Of a stretch of DNA of 64,000 nucleotides, positions 9,828 to 17,231 are shown in pieces. Origin of the DNA: Olsenella profusa F0195 (GTDB taxonomy: Bacteria > Actinomycetota > Coriobacteriia > Coriobacteriales > Atopobiaceae); NCBI RefSeq assembly GCF_000468755.1, contig NZ_AWEZ01000073.1, positions 62,001-126,000 of the forward strand, in the 5' to 3' direction. The translations under genes and the position numbers were made by a program. Numbering within the stretch: the stretch's first letter is position 1; every line of letters begins with the position of its first letter. The notes under the pieces were generated by a model that saw only the letters and a program-made list of their open reading frames with translations, ran no database searches and was not told the origin of the DNA.

Positions 9828-10172
9828 ATGCACGAGCTAGGCATTGTCGTGCACGTGATCGATATGGTCGAAGAGGCCGCCCGCAAGAACGGCGTGAGCA
9901 AGGTGGTGCGCGTTGACCTCGAGGTGGGCGAGGTCAGCACCATCGTACCCAGCTACTTTCGCGACTGCTTCGAGTGGGCGAAGCTCCGCACGGAGCACAT
10001 GCGCGAGTGCGAGCTCAACATGATCATCGTGGCAGGCATTTCGTACTGCCGAGACTGCAAGAAGACCTACCGAACGACGGAGTACGGGAAGGCCTGTCCT
10101 GTCTGCGGAGGCCACAACACCTACCTCGTGACCGGCCGCGACGTGATGGTGAAGGACATCCAGGCAGTGTAG
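9828..10172 (+). CDS. hypA: Hydrogenase nickel incorporation protein HypA
   Basis: 114 residues, the normal length. The conserved N-terminus MHELGIV gives the nickel site (Met1, His2, Glu3). The structural zinc site is C74-x2-C77 and C90-x2-C93 (YCRDC, CPVC). HypA hands nickel to the hydrogenase large subunit with HypB. Its ATG directly abuts the TAG of the flavoprotein gene, with GGGAGA inside that gene as ribosome-binding site, so translation is coupled. Finding hypA separated from hypB by a 2.9-kb oxidoreductase gene is unusual. Confidence 0.93.
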   Translation: MHELGIVVHVIDMVEEAARKNGVSKVVRVDLEVGEVSTIVPSYFRDCFEWAKLRTEHMRECELNMIIVAGISYCRDCKKTYRTTEYGKACPVCGGHNTYLVTGRDVMVKDIQAV

Positions 10173-10322
10173 CGACTGCTCCGCGTGCATGTGCGATGCA
10201 ATCGCCAACAGGCATGGGCGAGCCTCGCTGCCCGCGTCCCCGAAAGACGTCCGTGGGCATACTTTGCTAAAATCGAAAGCCAAGACTTCTGTCTGCCAGT
10301 TCAGGAGGTTGCGCACACGCGC

Positions 10323-11672
10323 ATGGACATAGCCCTCTCCATTACGGTCACCGTACTGCTCACCATCGCAAACGGCTACTTCTCGATGTCCGAGATGGCC
10401 CTCTCCACGGCACGCAAGGTGCTGCTCGATCACGACGCCGAGGAGGGTGACCGTCGTGCCGCAGCTGCCTCAGCCGTCGTCGAGAATCCCGACCGCTTCC
10501 TCGCCGCCATTCAGGTGGGCATCACGCTTTTGGGCTTCTTTAGCTCCGCCTTTGCGGCGACCAGCCTCTCTGCGCCGTTCGGGGCTTGGTTTGCGTCGTT
10601 GGGTGTCGACGAGAGCATCGCCACGGGTCTGGCCACGGTCATCATCACGCTCGTCGTCTCGTACTTCTCCATCGTGGTGGGAGAGCTCGTGCCCAAGCGC
10701 ATGGCCATGGCCGATGCCGAGGGCATGGCCAAGCGTGTGGTGGAGGCCATCAGTGGCTTTTCGCATCTGGTTCGCCCGCTGGTGGCGCTTACGGCCGCCA
10801 GCGCAGACGGTCTTGCCTGCCTGCTGCACGTGAAGAGCACGGACGATCGCCAGGACGTCTCCGAGGACGAGATCCGCTACATGGTGACGGACTCCGACGA
10901 ACTCTCCGACGAGGAGAAGTCCATGATTCACGAGGTCATCGACCTCGGTGACACCAACGCTCGCGAGGTCATGGTGCCGCGCGTGGACGTGACCTTCATG
11001 GAGGACGACTCCACGCTGGGCGACGTGCTCGACGTCATGCGTCGCACGGGCTACTCGCGCATCCCCATCTACCATGAGGATCTCGACCGCATCGTGGGCA
11101 TCGCCCACATCAAGGACCTCATTGGCCCCGTCCTTGACGATCATGCGGCAGGCGAGGACATCCGCACGTACGTGCGCAAGCCCGACTTCGTGCCCGACAC
11201 CAAGGACATCATCCCTCTGCTCTCCGAGATGCGTGGCGCGCACGACCAGATGGTCATCGTGGTGGACGAATACGGTGGTACGGCCGGTGTCATCACGATT
11301 GAGGACATCGTTGAGGAGGTCGTGGGTGAGATCGAGGATGAGTTCGATCCCGACAACAAGTACCTGACACGCCTCTCGGATCGCGAGTGGCTCGTGGACG
11401 GACGCTTCTCCATAGACGATGCCATCGAGTTGGGGTGGCCCATCCAGGACTCCGAGGAGTACGAGACCATTGCGGGCTTCGTGTTGGACGTCGCCGACGG
11501 CCTGCCCAGGCCCGGCGAGGAGTTCAATGTGGACGGCTATGTATTCCACGTGCAGTCCATGCGCGGCAGACGCGTGTCGCTGCTGCGCGTGACGGCTCCC
11601 GAGCAGTCCCTCGAGGCGGGGGACGCCGAGCGGGATGACGGCGCCTCCCCCGAGGAGCAGGGCGACGGTTAG
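10323..11672 (+). CDS. CNNM/CorC-type membrane protein (DUF21, CBS pair, CorC_HlyC domain)
   Basis: 449 residues. The N-terminal DUF21 membrane domain has about four hydrophobic segments in residues 1-190. A CBS pair follows (around 205-330, including the usual EVMVPRVDV and the GYSRIPIY/HIKDL signature). A CorC_HlyC domain lies at the end (EYGGTAGVITIEDIVEEVVGEIEDE). Such proteins are linked to Mg2+/Co2+ efflux or Mg2+ homeostasis; older annotation calls them hemolysin-like. ATG 10323 is used; AGGAGG at 10303-10308 sits 14 bases upstream, somewhat far. The last residues are acidic and unstructured. Confidence 0.88.
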   Translation: MDIALSITVTVLLTIANGYFSMSEMALSTARKVLLDHDAEEGDRRAAAASAVVENPDRFLAAIQVGITLLGFFSSAFAATSLSAPFGAWFASLGVDESIATGLATVIITLVVSYFSIVVGELVPKRMAMADAEGMAKRVVEAISGFSHLVRPLVALTAASADGLACLLHVKSTDDRQDVSEDEIRYMVTDSDELSDEEKSMIHEVIDLGDTNAREVMVPRVDVTFMEDDSTLGDVLDVMRRTGYSRIPIYHEDLDRIVGIAHIKDLIGPVLDDHAAGEDIRTYVRKPDFVPDTKDIIPLLSEMRGAHDQMVIVVDEYGGTAGVITIEDIVEEVVGEIEDEFDPDNKYLTRLSDREWLVDGRFSIDDAIELGWPIQDSEEYETIAGFVLDVADGLPRPGEEFNVDGYVFHVQSMRGRRVSLLRVTAPEQSLEAGDAERDDGASPEEQGDG

Positions 11673-11701
11673 CGCACCAGGCTACGCCTGCGGCGTGGCA
11701 C

Positions 11702-11710
11702 TGGTACAAT
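11702..11710 (+). promoter_or_regulatory. Extended -10 promoter
   Basis: TGGTACAAT is an extended -10 element (TGn plus TACAAT at 11705-11710). No good -35 is seen. It would start transcription about 30 bases ahead of the ATG at 11748, which supports that start over the earlier in-frame ATG at 11709. Confidence 0.5.
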
Positions 11711-11747
11711 GCAGGGCATGTATACGTTGCAAGGGAAGGTTTGCCCC

Positions 11748-13109
11748 ATGGCGCAGCTCATCGAAATCAAGAGGGTCGAGGTTGGGCTCACCAACCTCAG
11801 GGCGCGCGTTCGCCTGAGTGACGACGCACCCCTCATGACCAGCGAGGACCTTGTTGCCACCACGCGCATCTACTATCTCATGCCGCACATCGTCGAGCAT
11901 GTGTGCCTGGGGGACGCGAACGATACCTTCAAGGACGTGATGGGTGACACCGAGATACCCCACCTGCTCGAGCATATGGTGGTCGAGCTGCTCTCGCAGT
12001 CAAGCGAGTCCGGCGAGGTCACCTCGGGTCGCACCTTCCCCGTGGAGGACGACGGGCGCAGCTACGACATCGAGGTCTCCTGCCCCGACGACGTGCTGGT
12101 GATGGGCGCGCTGTCCAGTGCCGTGTGGATTGCCAACTGGGCCTATGGTGGCGGTGGCGAGCCCGAGCCCGACGTCGAGGCCATCGTGGCGGGACTCACC
12201 AACATGGTGCAGCACATCGGCGAGGTTCATGCCATGACGTACCAGCAGCAGGTCGAGGAGCAGCTGCAGGCCGAGCTCAATGCTGCGTACGAGGAGAGGT
12301 ACCGCGAGCGCCAGGCGCAGATCGAGGCGCGCGAGGCGGAGATAGCCGCCCGGCGTGCGGAGGTGCGGGCCGAGGCGGAGAGGCTCGCCGAAGAGGAGCG
12401 CCAGCGCCGCGAAGAGGAGGAGCGCGCCCGCAAGGAGGCCGAGGAGGCCGCCCGCCGGGCACGGCGGCCCTCATGGGCGGTTGACCTCGAGGCGTACGAC
12501 CGAGCCCAGAAGGCTCGGCGTCAGGCGGCCGCCGAGGATGGCGCCCCCACCGCCGCCACCCCTGTCCCAGAGGCGGAGGACTCGATGGAGTCCGTGCCTG
12601 GGCCCGAGCCCACCGAGGCGCCGGAACCCGCCCGCATCGAGCAGGAGCCAGAGCCTGAGAGGGAGCCCGAACCCGCACCGTCTGCCGGAGAGGAGCCGGA
12701 GTCGCAGTCGCCTGCGGCCAGCGACGCCTCCTCCCAGGATGAGAGCGAGAACTTTGCCGCTCAGCTGAGCAGCCTCTTTCGCTCCCAGCCCAAGGTCGAG
12801 TCCGTCGTCCCCGACGAGACCGTCGCGTACGCCTGCCCCCACGACGCGGATGTGCCCGAGGAGGAGGCTCCCCCGCAACCTGTCGAGCCGGCGCCTGTGG
12901 CGGACATCCCGGGACCCCTCGCGGATGACGACTATGAGTTCCCCGAGCCGGAAGAGGAGCCTGGGGAAGAGGACTACGATGACGAGTACGACTACCCCGA
13001 GCCGGATGAGGAACCCATCCAGGACCCCCGCCCGGGGCCGGTGCGTCCGGAGCCCTCCCATTCCTGGGAGGATGACGAGCACATCCCAGGTCCACATAGA
13101 GTACGCTAG
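11748..13109 (+). CDS. Protein with a stand-alone cyanophycin-synthetase-type N-domain, coiled coil and acidic Pro-rich tail
   Basis: 453 residues; ATG 11748 has AAGGGAAGG eight bases upstream. Residues about 30-145 match the layout of the cyanophycin synthetase N-terminal domain as I remember it: MPHIVEHVC, then FKDVMGDTEIPHLLEHMVVEL (the H-x2-EH-x3-EL helix), SGEVTSGRTF, and a strand followed by an AxxxAVWIANW helix. ATP-grasp and Mur-ligase modules of the real enzyme are absent. Residues about 165-245 are a highly charged Glu/Arg coiled coil. The rest is low-complexity Pro/Glu/Asp-rich. Polymer synthesis is excluded by the missing catalytic domains; a binding or scaffold role is a guess. 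YtxH and PRC-barrel genes follow in the same direction. Confidence 0.6.
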   Translation: MAQLIEIKRVEVGLTNLRARVRLSDDAPLMTSEDLVATTRIYYLMPHIVEHVCLGDANDTFKDVMGDTEIPHLLEHMVVELLSQSSESGEVTSGRTFPVEDDGRSYDIEVSCPDDVLVMGALSSAVWIANWAYGGGGEPEPDVEAIVAGLTNMVQHIGEVHAMTYQQQVEEQLQAELNAAYEERYRERQAQIEAREAEIAARRAEVRAEAERLAEEERQRREEEERARKEAEEAARRARRPSWAVDLEAYDRAQKARRQAAAEDGAPTAATPVPEAEDSMESVPGPEPTEAPEPARIEQEPEPEREPEPAPSAGEEPESQSPAASDASSQDESENFAAQLSSLFRSQPKVESVVPDETVAYACPHDADVPEEEAPPQPVEPAPVADIPGPLADDDYEFPEPEEEPGEEDYDDEYDYPEPDEEPIQDPRPGPVRPEPSHSWEDDEHIPGPHRVR

Positions 13110-13179
13110 GCATGGCACGCCGCATGGCGCGGGTTCGTCAGCCGTCCTGGTTGGTTGCCAGGAGCGATAGGAGGATGTC

Positions 13180-13629
13180 ATGAGCACTAAGGAAGCACTT
13201 GGTTTTGTGTTGGGTAGCATCTTTGGAGCCGCGGCCGGCGTTGCCGTCGGCCTTCTCGTTGCCCCTCGTACGGGTGCGGAGAGCCGTGCCATGGCAGCGG
13301 ATGCCGTCAACGATGCCTGGGACAGTGCCGTTGACTCCTATGAGCGCGGCACGCGCATCGTAAGCGAGAAGATCAACAGCGTCCGCCCCGTGGCTGATGC
13401 GACCACCGATGAGCTGCGCGCGAAGGTCGACCTGGCACGAGAGCGCATGGATCAGCTGCGCAGCTCGCTCTCTGACGCCGTCAACACCACCACGGAGCAG
13501 GTACAGGATGCCGTTAACACCGTGGCGGACAAGGTGAGCGCCGTGGCGGACGAGGCTGGGACCCAGAAGGCCGAGTCGGTCCATGTCGAGATCGTGGATT
13601 CGGACCCTGCCGAGGAGGGACAGGAGTAG
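13180..13629 (+). CDS. YtxH-family membrane-anchored protein
   Basis: 149 residues. The N-terminus has one glycine/alanine-rich hydrophobic segment (GFVLGSIFGAAAGVAVGLLVAP) followed by RTGAESR, the usual YtxH signature. The rest is helical, rich in Ala, Val, Asp and Glu with repeats such as DAVNTxxxxV, predicting an amphipathic helix, and the tail is acidic. YtxH proteins are stress-related envelope proteins with no known catalysis. GGAGG lies about six bases ahead of the ATG. The PRC-barrel gene begins 20 bases later, so they are probably co-transcribed. Confidence 0.75.
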   Translation: MSTKEALGFVLGSIFGAAAGVAVGLLVAPRTGAESRAMAADAVNDAWDSAVDSYERGTRIVSEKINSVRPVADATTDELRAKVDLARERMDQLRSSLSDAVNTTTEQVQDAVNTVADKVSAVADEAGTQKAESVHVEIVDSDPAEEGQE

Positions 13630-13649
13630 CCGAGGGTACGGCAACGCAC

Positions 13650-14366
13650 ATGGCGCATCTGAGCGACTACATCCGACAGAAGGCCTTTGTCCCCAAGGGC
13701 AAGGGTGGCAAGGCCAAGCTCAAGAGGCTTGGCCGCTTGCATATGACGGTGTTCTCACCGAAGGGTGACACGGTGGTGGGATTCCTGATACGGCGTCCCG
13801 ATGTCATGGGCATGGTCAGGCGACCCGACGTGTTCGTGGCGCTTGACAGCCTTTCCAAGGCGGAGGATGGCTTTCAGGTCTCCGACGAGAGGGGGGCCAT
13901 TGATGACACCGCCCGCAGGCGCCTGGGCATCGACTGGGATCGCTGCCTCATGTGGGAGGGCATGGATGCCGTCACCGTGGATGGGGGCACGCTTGGCCAT
14001 GTGAGCGACGCCGAGTTTGACCCTGCCACGGGCAAGGTCTCCCTGTTCTGCGTGGGTGACGGAGGCGTTGCCGAGTCGCTCGTGGGCACCGTGCGCATCC
14101 CCGCGGCACAGGTCAGGGGCTATGGCGACGGCATGATGGTGGTCGCCAACAAGGCTCGGGACCACAGGCCGTCGGGAGGGGTCGCCGGCAAGGCGGGCAC
14201 CGCCTACGCCAAGGCCAAGGCTCAGGGGGCACAGACCGCCAAGAGGGCCGATGATGTGGCCTCACGGGCCGTGGACAAGGGGTCAAAGGCGCTGGGCAGG
14301 CAGCTGGGGAAGACGAAGGGCATGTTTGGGTCGTTCATGGACGAGTACAGGAGGGCAAGTCGCTAG
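13650..14366 (+). CDS. PRC-barrel domain protein
   Basis: 238 residues. The first half contains two short beta-barrel-like repeats of PRC type (GRLHMTVFSPKGDTVVGFLIRRPDV and TVDGGTLGHVSDAEFDPATGKV). The second half is Lys/Ala-rich and likely helical or disordered. PRC-barrels bind RNA, proteins or cofactors; no catalytic residues are expected. It follows the YtxH gene closely. Its 3' end overlaps the convergent ABC exporter gene by 32 bases (14335-14366). A related N-terminal PRC region appears in the MgtE-like protein at 18469-20307. Confidence 0.65.
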   Translation: MAHLSDYIRQKAFVPKGKGGKAKLKRLGRLHMTVFSPKGDTVVGFLIRRPDVMGMVRRPDVFVALDSLSKAEDGFQVSDERGAIDDTARRRLGIDWDRCLMWEGMDAVTVDGGTLGHVSDAEFDPATGKVSLFCVGDGGVAESLVGTVRIPAAQVRGYGDGMMVVANKARDHRPSGGVAGKAGTAYAKAKAQGAQTAKRADDVASRAVDKGSKALGRQLGKTKGMFGSFMDEYRRASR

Positions 14367-15987
14367 GGCCGCACACCTGAAGCCTTCCGCTCTGGAGGGA
14401 CAGTACGGCGTCGTAGCGTCGTGCGTGTGAGCCGTCCAGATGATGCGTGACCGCGATGACGGTCACCCCCTTGAGCGAGAGCAGCACATCCTCTATCTGA
14501 GCGGCGGTCGCCCGATCGAGTGCGGACGTCGCTTCGTCCACGAGGAGCAGTCGCTTGCCATGCAACAAGGCCCGAGCGATGGCCACACGCTGGCGCTCTC
14601 CTCCCGAGAGCCTGGAGCCATTCTCCTGTATGGGGGTGTCGAGTCCCTCTAGGAGTGCGGACACCACACCCTCAAGGCCCGCGAGTCGCACGGCCTTGTC
14701 CACCCGCCCGTCGGGAAAGCTCGCCCCCAGACAGATGTTCTCGCGCAGTGAGTCGTCAAAGAGAAACACGTTCTGATGGATGAAGGCGGCATCCGGTGCC
14801 GTGCCACCCTTGCCGTCAACCAGCACCGTTCCCGAGGATGGGGTGAGCCTGCCCGACAGCAGCCCAAGCATCGTGCTTTTGCCGCAGCCGCTCTGACCGA
14901 TGATGACATACTTCCTTCCTACCTCAAAGCGCATGGAGCAACCGCTGATGACGGTCCGTTCCCCACTCCCATACGAGAAGCTCACGTTGTCCAGCGCGAG
15001 CGACTGCGTGATGCCGCAGCGTACCGCTTGCGGATGTTCGTGCGCCACCTGTTCGAGCTCCCCCATGCCCTCGAGGAGGGGGGAGCAGGCCCTGATCTTT
15101 CCCAGTTTGCCCGACAGCTCGGATGCGGGGGCGATGACGCTTCCGGAGAGCTGCGTCACGGCAATGACGCTACCTATGCTTACCAGACCCCATACGGCGA
15201 AGACGCCCGTGAGGCCCATGATGGCAAACTGCATGATCGTGCCGGTGGCGCTGGCCATGCCGCTGACGCACGCCATGGTCCTCGCCAACCTCGCCTTGTG
15301 CCCTTGCAGCAATCTCGCCTGTCGGTCAATCTTGTCGGTCATGGGGCGCTCCGCGCGAAACGACCACAGCACCTCCCTGCCCTGTGCCGCATCGCGAACG
15401 CAACCGTTGTAGGATTTCGTGCCCCTGATGACCAGGCCCTGGGCATGTGATAGGCGCCCGGCGAAGAGCCGGGGAAGCACGGTTGGCAGGGCCATGCCCA
15501 CCAGGGAGACGCACGCGATGAGAGGGTTGAACCATACGAGGAGGGCGACGCCTATGGCGATCTGGAACAGGGAGTCCACTACGTCAAGCGTGCCCATGAG
15601 CCAGTCATGCTCGAGCGTCTCCATGTTCTGCCCGAGTACTGTGAGCTGCTCCGCACTGTCACGGGCACCTGCGCCGGTTCGTGCCATCATGCCCCGCGCA
15701 CCCGCGCCACGCAGCCCGACCATGACGTCCCTGACGATCGATGCCCTGATCATGCCCGCCGCAAGGCTCATGATGCCCAAACCCAGAGAATAGGCGATGG
15801 AGAAGAGGGTGAGGCTCACAACGGGCGAGAGGTCCCCGCTCGCGAGGGAGGCGGAGACCGTATCGATAAGGGCGCTCAACAGCAGCGCCACGCCCATGAA
15901 CAGGATGGAGAGGATGAGGTCGGCAAGCAGGTAGACGACGAGCTGTGCGGTACGTGCGTAGCTCTTGATCCATGAGATGCCCAGCAT
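14335..15987 (-). CDS. ABC exporter, fused permease and ATPase, probably for the neighbouring peptide
   Basis: About 550 residues in one half-transporter. Residues to about 290 hold six hydrophobic segments of an exporter membrane domain. The ATPase follows with Walker A GQSGCGKST, signature LSGGE, Walker B LLLVDEATSALD and the switch His (VTHH). There is no C39 peptidase domain, so any leader would be cut by another protease. Start: ATG 15987 has GGAGG at 16001-16005, 13 bases away; an in-frame ATG at 16020 has no good site. It is the third gene of a - strand set (regulator, short peptide, exporter) and lies behind a strong hairpin. The exporter family is certain; the peptide substrate is inferred from context. 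Confidence 0.88.
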   Translation of the reverse strand: MLGISWIKSYARTAQLVVYLLADLILSILFMGVALLLSALIDTVSASLASGDLSPVVSLTLFSIAYSLGLGIMSLAAGMIRASIVRDVMVGLRGAGARGMMARTGAGARDSAEQLTVLGQNMETLEHDWLMGTLDVVDSLFQIAIGVALLVWFNPLIACVSLVGMALPTVLPRLFAGRLSHAQGLVIRGTKSYNGCVRDAAQGREVLWSFRAERPMTDKIDRQARLLQGHKARLARTMACVSGMASATGTIMQFAIMGLTGVFAVWGLVSIGSVIAVTQLSGSVIAPASELSGKLGKIRACSPLLEGMGELEQVAHEHPQAVRCGITQSLALDNVSFSYGSGERTVISGCSMRFEVGRKYVIIGQSGCGKSTMLGLLSGRLTPSSGTVLVDGKGGTAPDAAFIHQNVFLFDDSLRENICLGASFPDGRVDKAVRLAGLEGVVSALLEGLDTPIQENGSRLSGGERQRVAIARALLHGKRLLLVDEATSALDRATAAQIEDVLLSLKGVTVIAVTHHLDGSHARRYDAVLSLQSGRLQVCGPSDLPSCTRP

Positions 15988-16032
15988 GATAGGTCTCTTT
16001 CCTCCAAGGTGATGCTCCATGTCGAGGGTGGG

Positions 16033-16070
16033 CCGATGATTGGCAGCATAAGGTTGCTGCCAATCATCGG
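16033..16070 (-). promoter_or_regulatory. 16-bp perfect hairpin between peptide gene and exporter
   Basis: CCGATGATTGGCAGCA (16033-16048) pairs with TGCTGCCAATCATCGG (16055-16070), with a 6-base loop and no T run on either side. It starts 12 bases after the peptide stop codon (- strand). It may partly terminate or stabilise the message, giving more peptide than exporter. Confidence 0.75.
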
Positions 16071-16081
16071 TGCCTGTGGCA

Positions 16082-16153
16082 TCAGTTCCCGACGATGATG
16101 ACCAAACCCGCGTGCACGCGCTGCCTCACGTGTCCCTTCGTCTGACTGCTCAT
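16082..16153 (-). CDS. Short 23-residue peptide, candidate SHP-like pheromone precursor
   Basis: ATG at 16153 is preceded by AAGGAGGTG, among the strongest ribosome-binding sites in the window, with 7-base spacing. The peptide starts MSSQTK, has a basic middle (His, Arg, Arg) and ends in the hydrophobic stretch HAGLVIIVGN before TGA. Streptococcal SHP2/SHP3 pheromones of the Rgg system end in DILIIVGG or DIIIIVGG, so the tail is a close look-alike. Unlike those, the N-terminus is hydrophilic and has no signal-like segment, so export would depend on the ABC gene just downstream. An HTH-TPR regulator gene lies just upstream. The ORF is well supported; its pheromone role is inferred. Confidence 0.7.
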   Translation of the reverse strand: MSSQTKGHVRQRVHAGLVIIVGN

Positions 16154-16279
16154 GTGCCCACCTCCTTCTTGTGTCGGTGAGCACATCATGGCAGGCGGGC
16201 TGACGACACTCCATAACGAAGTGTGTACGTTTCAGCCTACGCAAGATGTTATGTGGTGGTGGGGCCCGAAACCCTGGTC
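16154..16279 (-). promoter_or_regulatory. Probable promoter region of the peptide gene
   Basis: 126 bases separate the regulator stop from the peptide start. I see no good -35/-10 pair, which would fit an activator-dependent promoter. A spaced inverted repeat (CATAAC at 16212-16217, GTTATG at 16248-16253) could be a regulator site. The strong ribosome-binding site is at 16159-16167. Confidence 0.4.
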
Positions 16280-17197
16280 TCAGCTCCCCTGGTGTCGCAT
16301 CCACGCGCGTATGGCATGCGCGTAGTCATGCATCTCGCAGAGGTCGAGGTACGCGGCGACCGTCCTCAGCGTCGATGCCGCCTCTGTCGTGTCGCCGGCA
16401 CGAAACTCCAGCCGGGCAGTCCCGGCAAGGATGAACGGCATGAGGCCCAGCTCATCCTCCTTGATGCTTGTGTCCCTTGCCAGATCAAGATAGGTGCGCG
16501 CCTCCTTCGCCTGTCCGAGCTCCTCAAGGATGTTCGCCAGGTTGACCATGAGGGAGAGGCACAGGACGAGCTGCCTGCCCTCAAGACCTCCCTGGCGCCT
16601 GAGGGCGGCGAGCGTCCTCTCCCCAAGGCGGATGGCGTCCATGGGGCGCCCCGCACCGTGCAGGGCCACGACCATGAGCGACAGCAGCTCTGCCTCTCTC
16701 GACGAGAGCAACCTGACTTCCAGGTCATGCACGTCTATGTCTGGCTGGGAGAGCCTGAGCCCCTGCTCCAGCAGTTCAAGTGCCCTCATGCAGTCCTCTG
16801 GGGAGTCCTGCGACCTGATGAGTGCCGCGGCCTCGAGCTCGAGCACCCTTTGTCGCTCCCCAGGCGACCCCGTCTCCCGTGCCGACGAGCGCAGGTCGCT
16901 CAGCAGGACCCTTCCCCTGTCCGCGTCAAGGTGATTGATGGCGTTCCATGTCGCCTGGCTGAGCCGATCGAAGGCCTGCCGTTTCGCGCTTCCCGCGCTG
17001 CTCTCGAAGAGCTGGTAGCCATCCAGCCCCAAACGGTCCATGAGCGCATCAAGCAGTGCCTTGGAGGGCCGCTGCCTGCCACTCTCTATGCGCGAAATGG
17101 AGACGGGGGAGCAGATCCCCTCCGCAAGCTGTTCCTGCGTGAGACCATGCTCCTTGCGGAGTCTCCGGACCAGGCTGCCAAGCTCATGTTGGCTCAT
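16280..17197 (-). CDS. HTH-TPR transcription regulator, RRNPP (Rgg/PlcR)-like
   Basis: 305 residues. The N-terminus is a Xre-type helix-turn-helix (LRKEHGLTQEQLAEGI...SISRIESGRQRPS, residues about 10-48) in the form used by Rgg and PlcR. The remaining 240 residues are all-helical with tetratricopeptide-like repeats (for example MVNLANILEELGQAKEARTYLDLA), the fold that binds peptide pheromones in RRNPP regulators. Length is close to Rgg (about 280-300). GGGAGG precedes the ATG by 8 bases. It lies 127 bases upstream of the short peptide gene and, beyond that, the ABC exporter, all on the - strand. Peptide control is inferred from fold and context; a non-peptide TPR regulator remains possible. 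Confidence 0.8.
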   Translation of the reverse strand: MSQHELGSLVRRLRKEHGLTQEQLAEGICSPVSISRIESGRQRPSKALLDALMDRLGLDGYQLFESSAGSAKRQAFDRLSQATWNAINHLDADRGRVLLSDLRSSARETGSPGERQRVLELEAAALIRSQDSPEDCMRALELLEQGLRLSQPDIDVHDLEVRLLSSREAELLSLMVVALHGAGRPMDAIRLGERTLAALRRQGGLEGRQLVLCLSLMVNLANILEELGQAKEARTYLDLARDTSIKEDELGLMPFILAGTARLEFRAGDTTEAASTLRTVAAYLDLCEMHDYAHAIRAWMRHQGS

Positions 17198-17231
17198 GGT
17201 GCAAGCCTCCCGCCATGCCTCAGGTGCAAGG

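Noticed and set aside
6843-9833. 996-codon - strand frame opposite the flavoprotein gene
   Set aside because: Same shadow effect; the + strand protein has many conserved iron-sulfur and nucleotide motifs, the antisense one has none.
11748-13109. Cyanophycin synthetase
   Set aside because: No ATP-grasp or Mur-ligase domains; only the N-domain pattern is present.
12277-13310. Several - strand frames opposite the acidic tail of the cyanophycin-domain protein
   Set aside because: Pro/Arg-rich shadows of the Glu/Pro repeats, no start site or domain.
14335-15987. Bacteriocin or multidrug resistance exporter unrelated to the peptide
   Set aside because: Not excluded by the ATPase itself, but the short peptide gene with strong ribosome-binding site and the HTH-TPR gene directly upstream make a peptide exporter the better reading.
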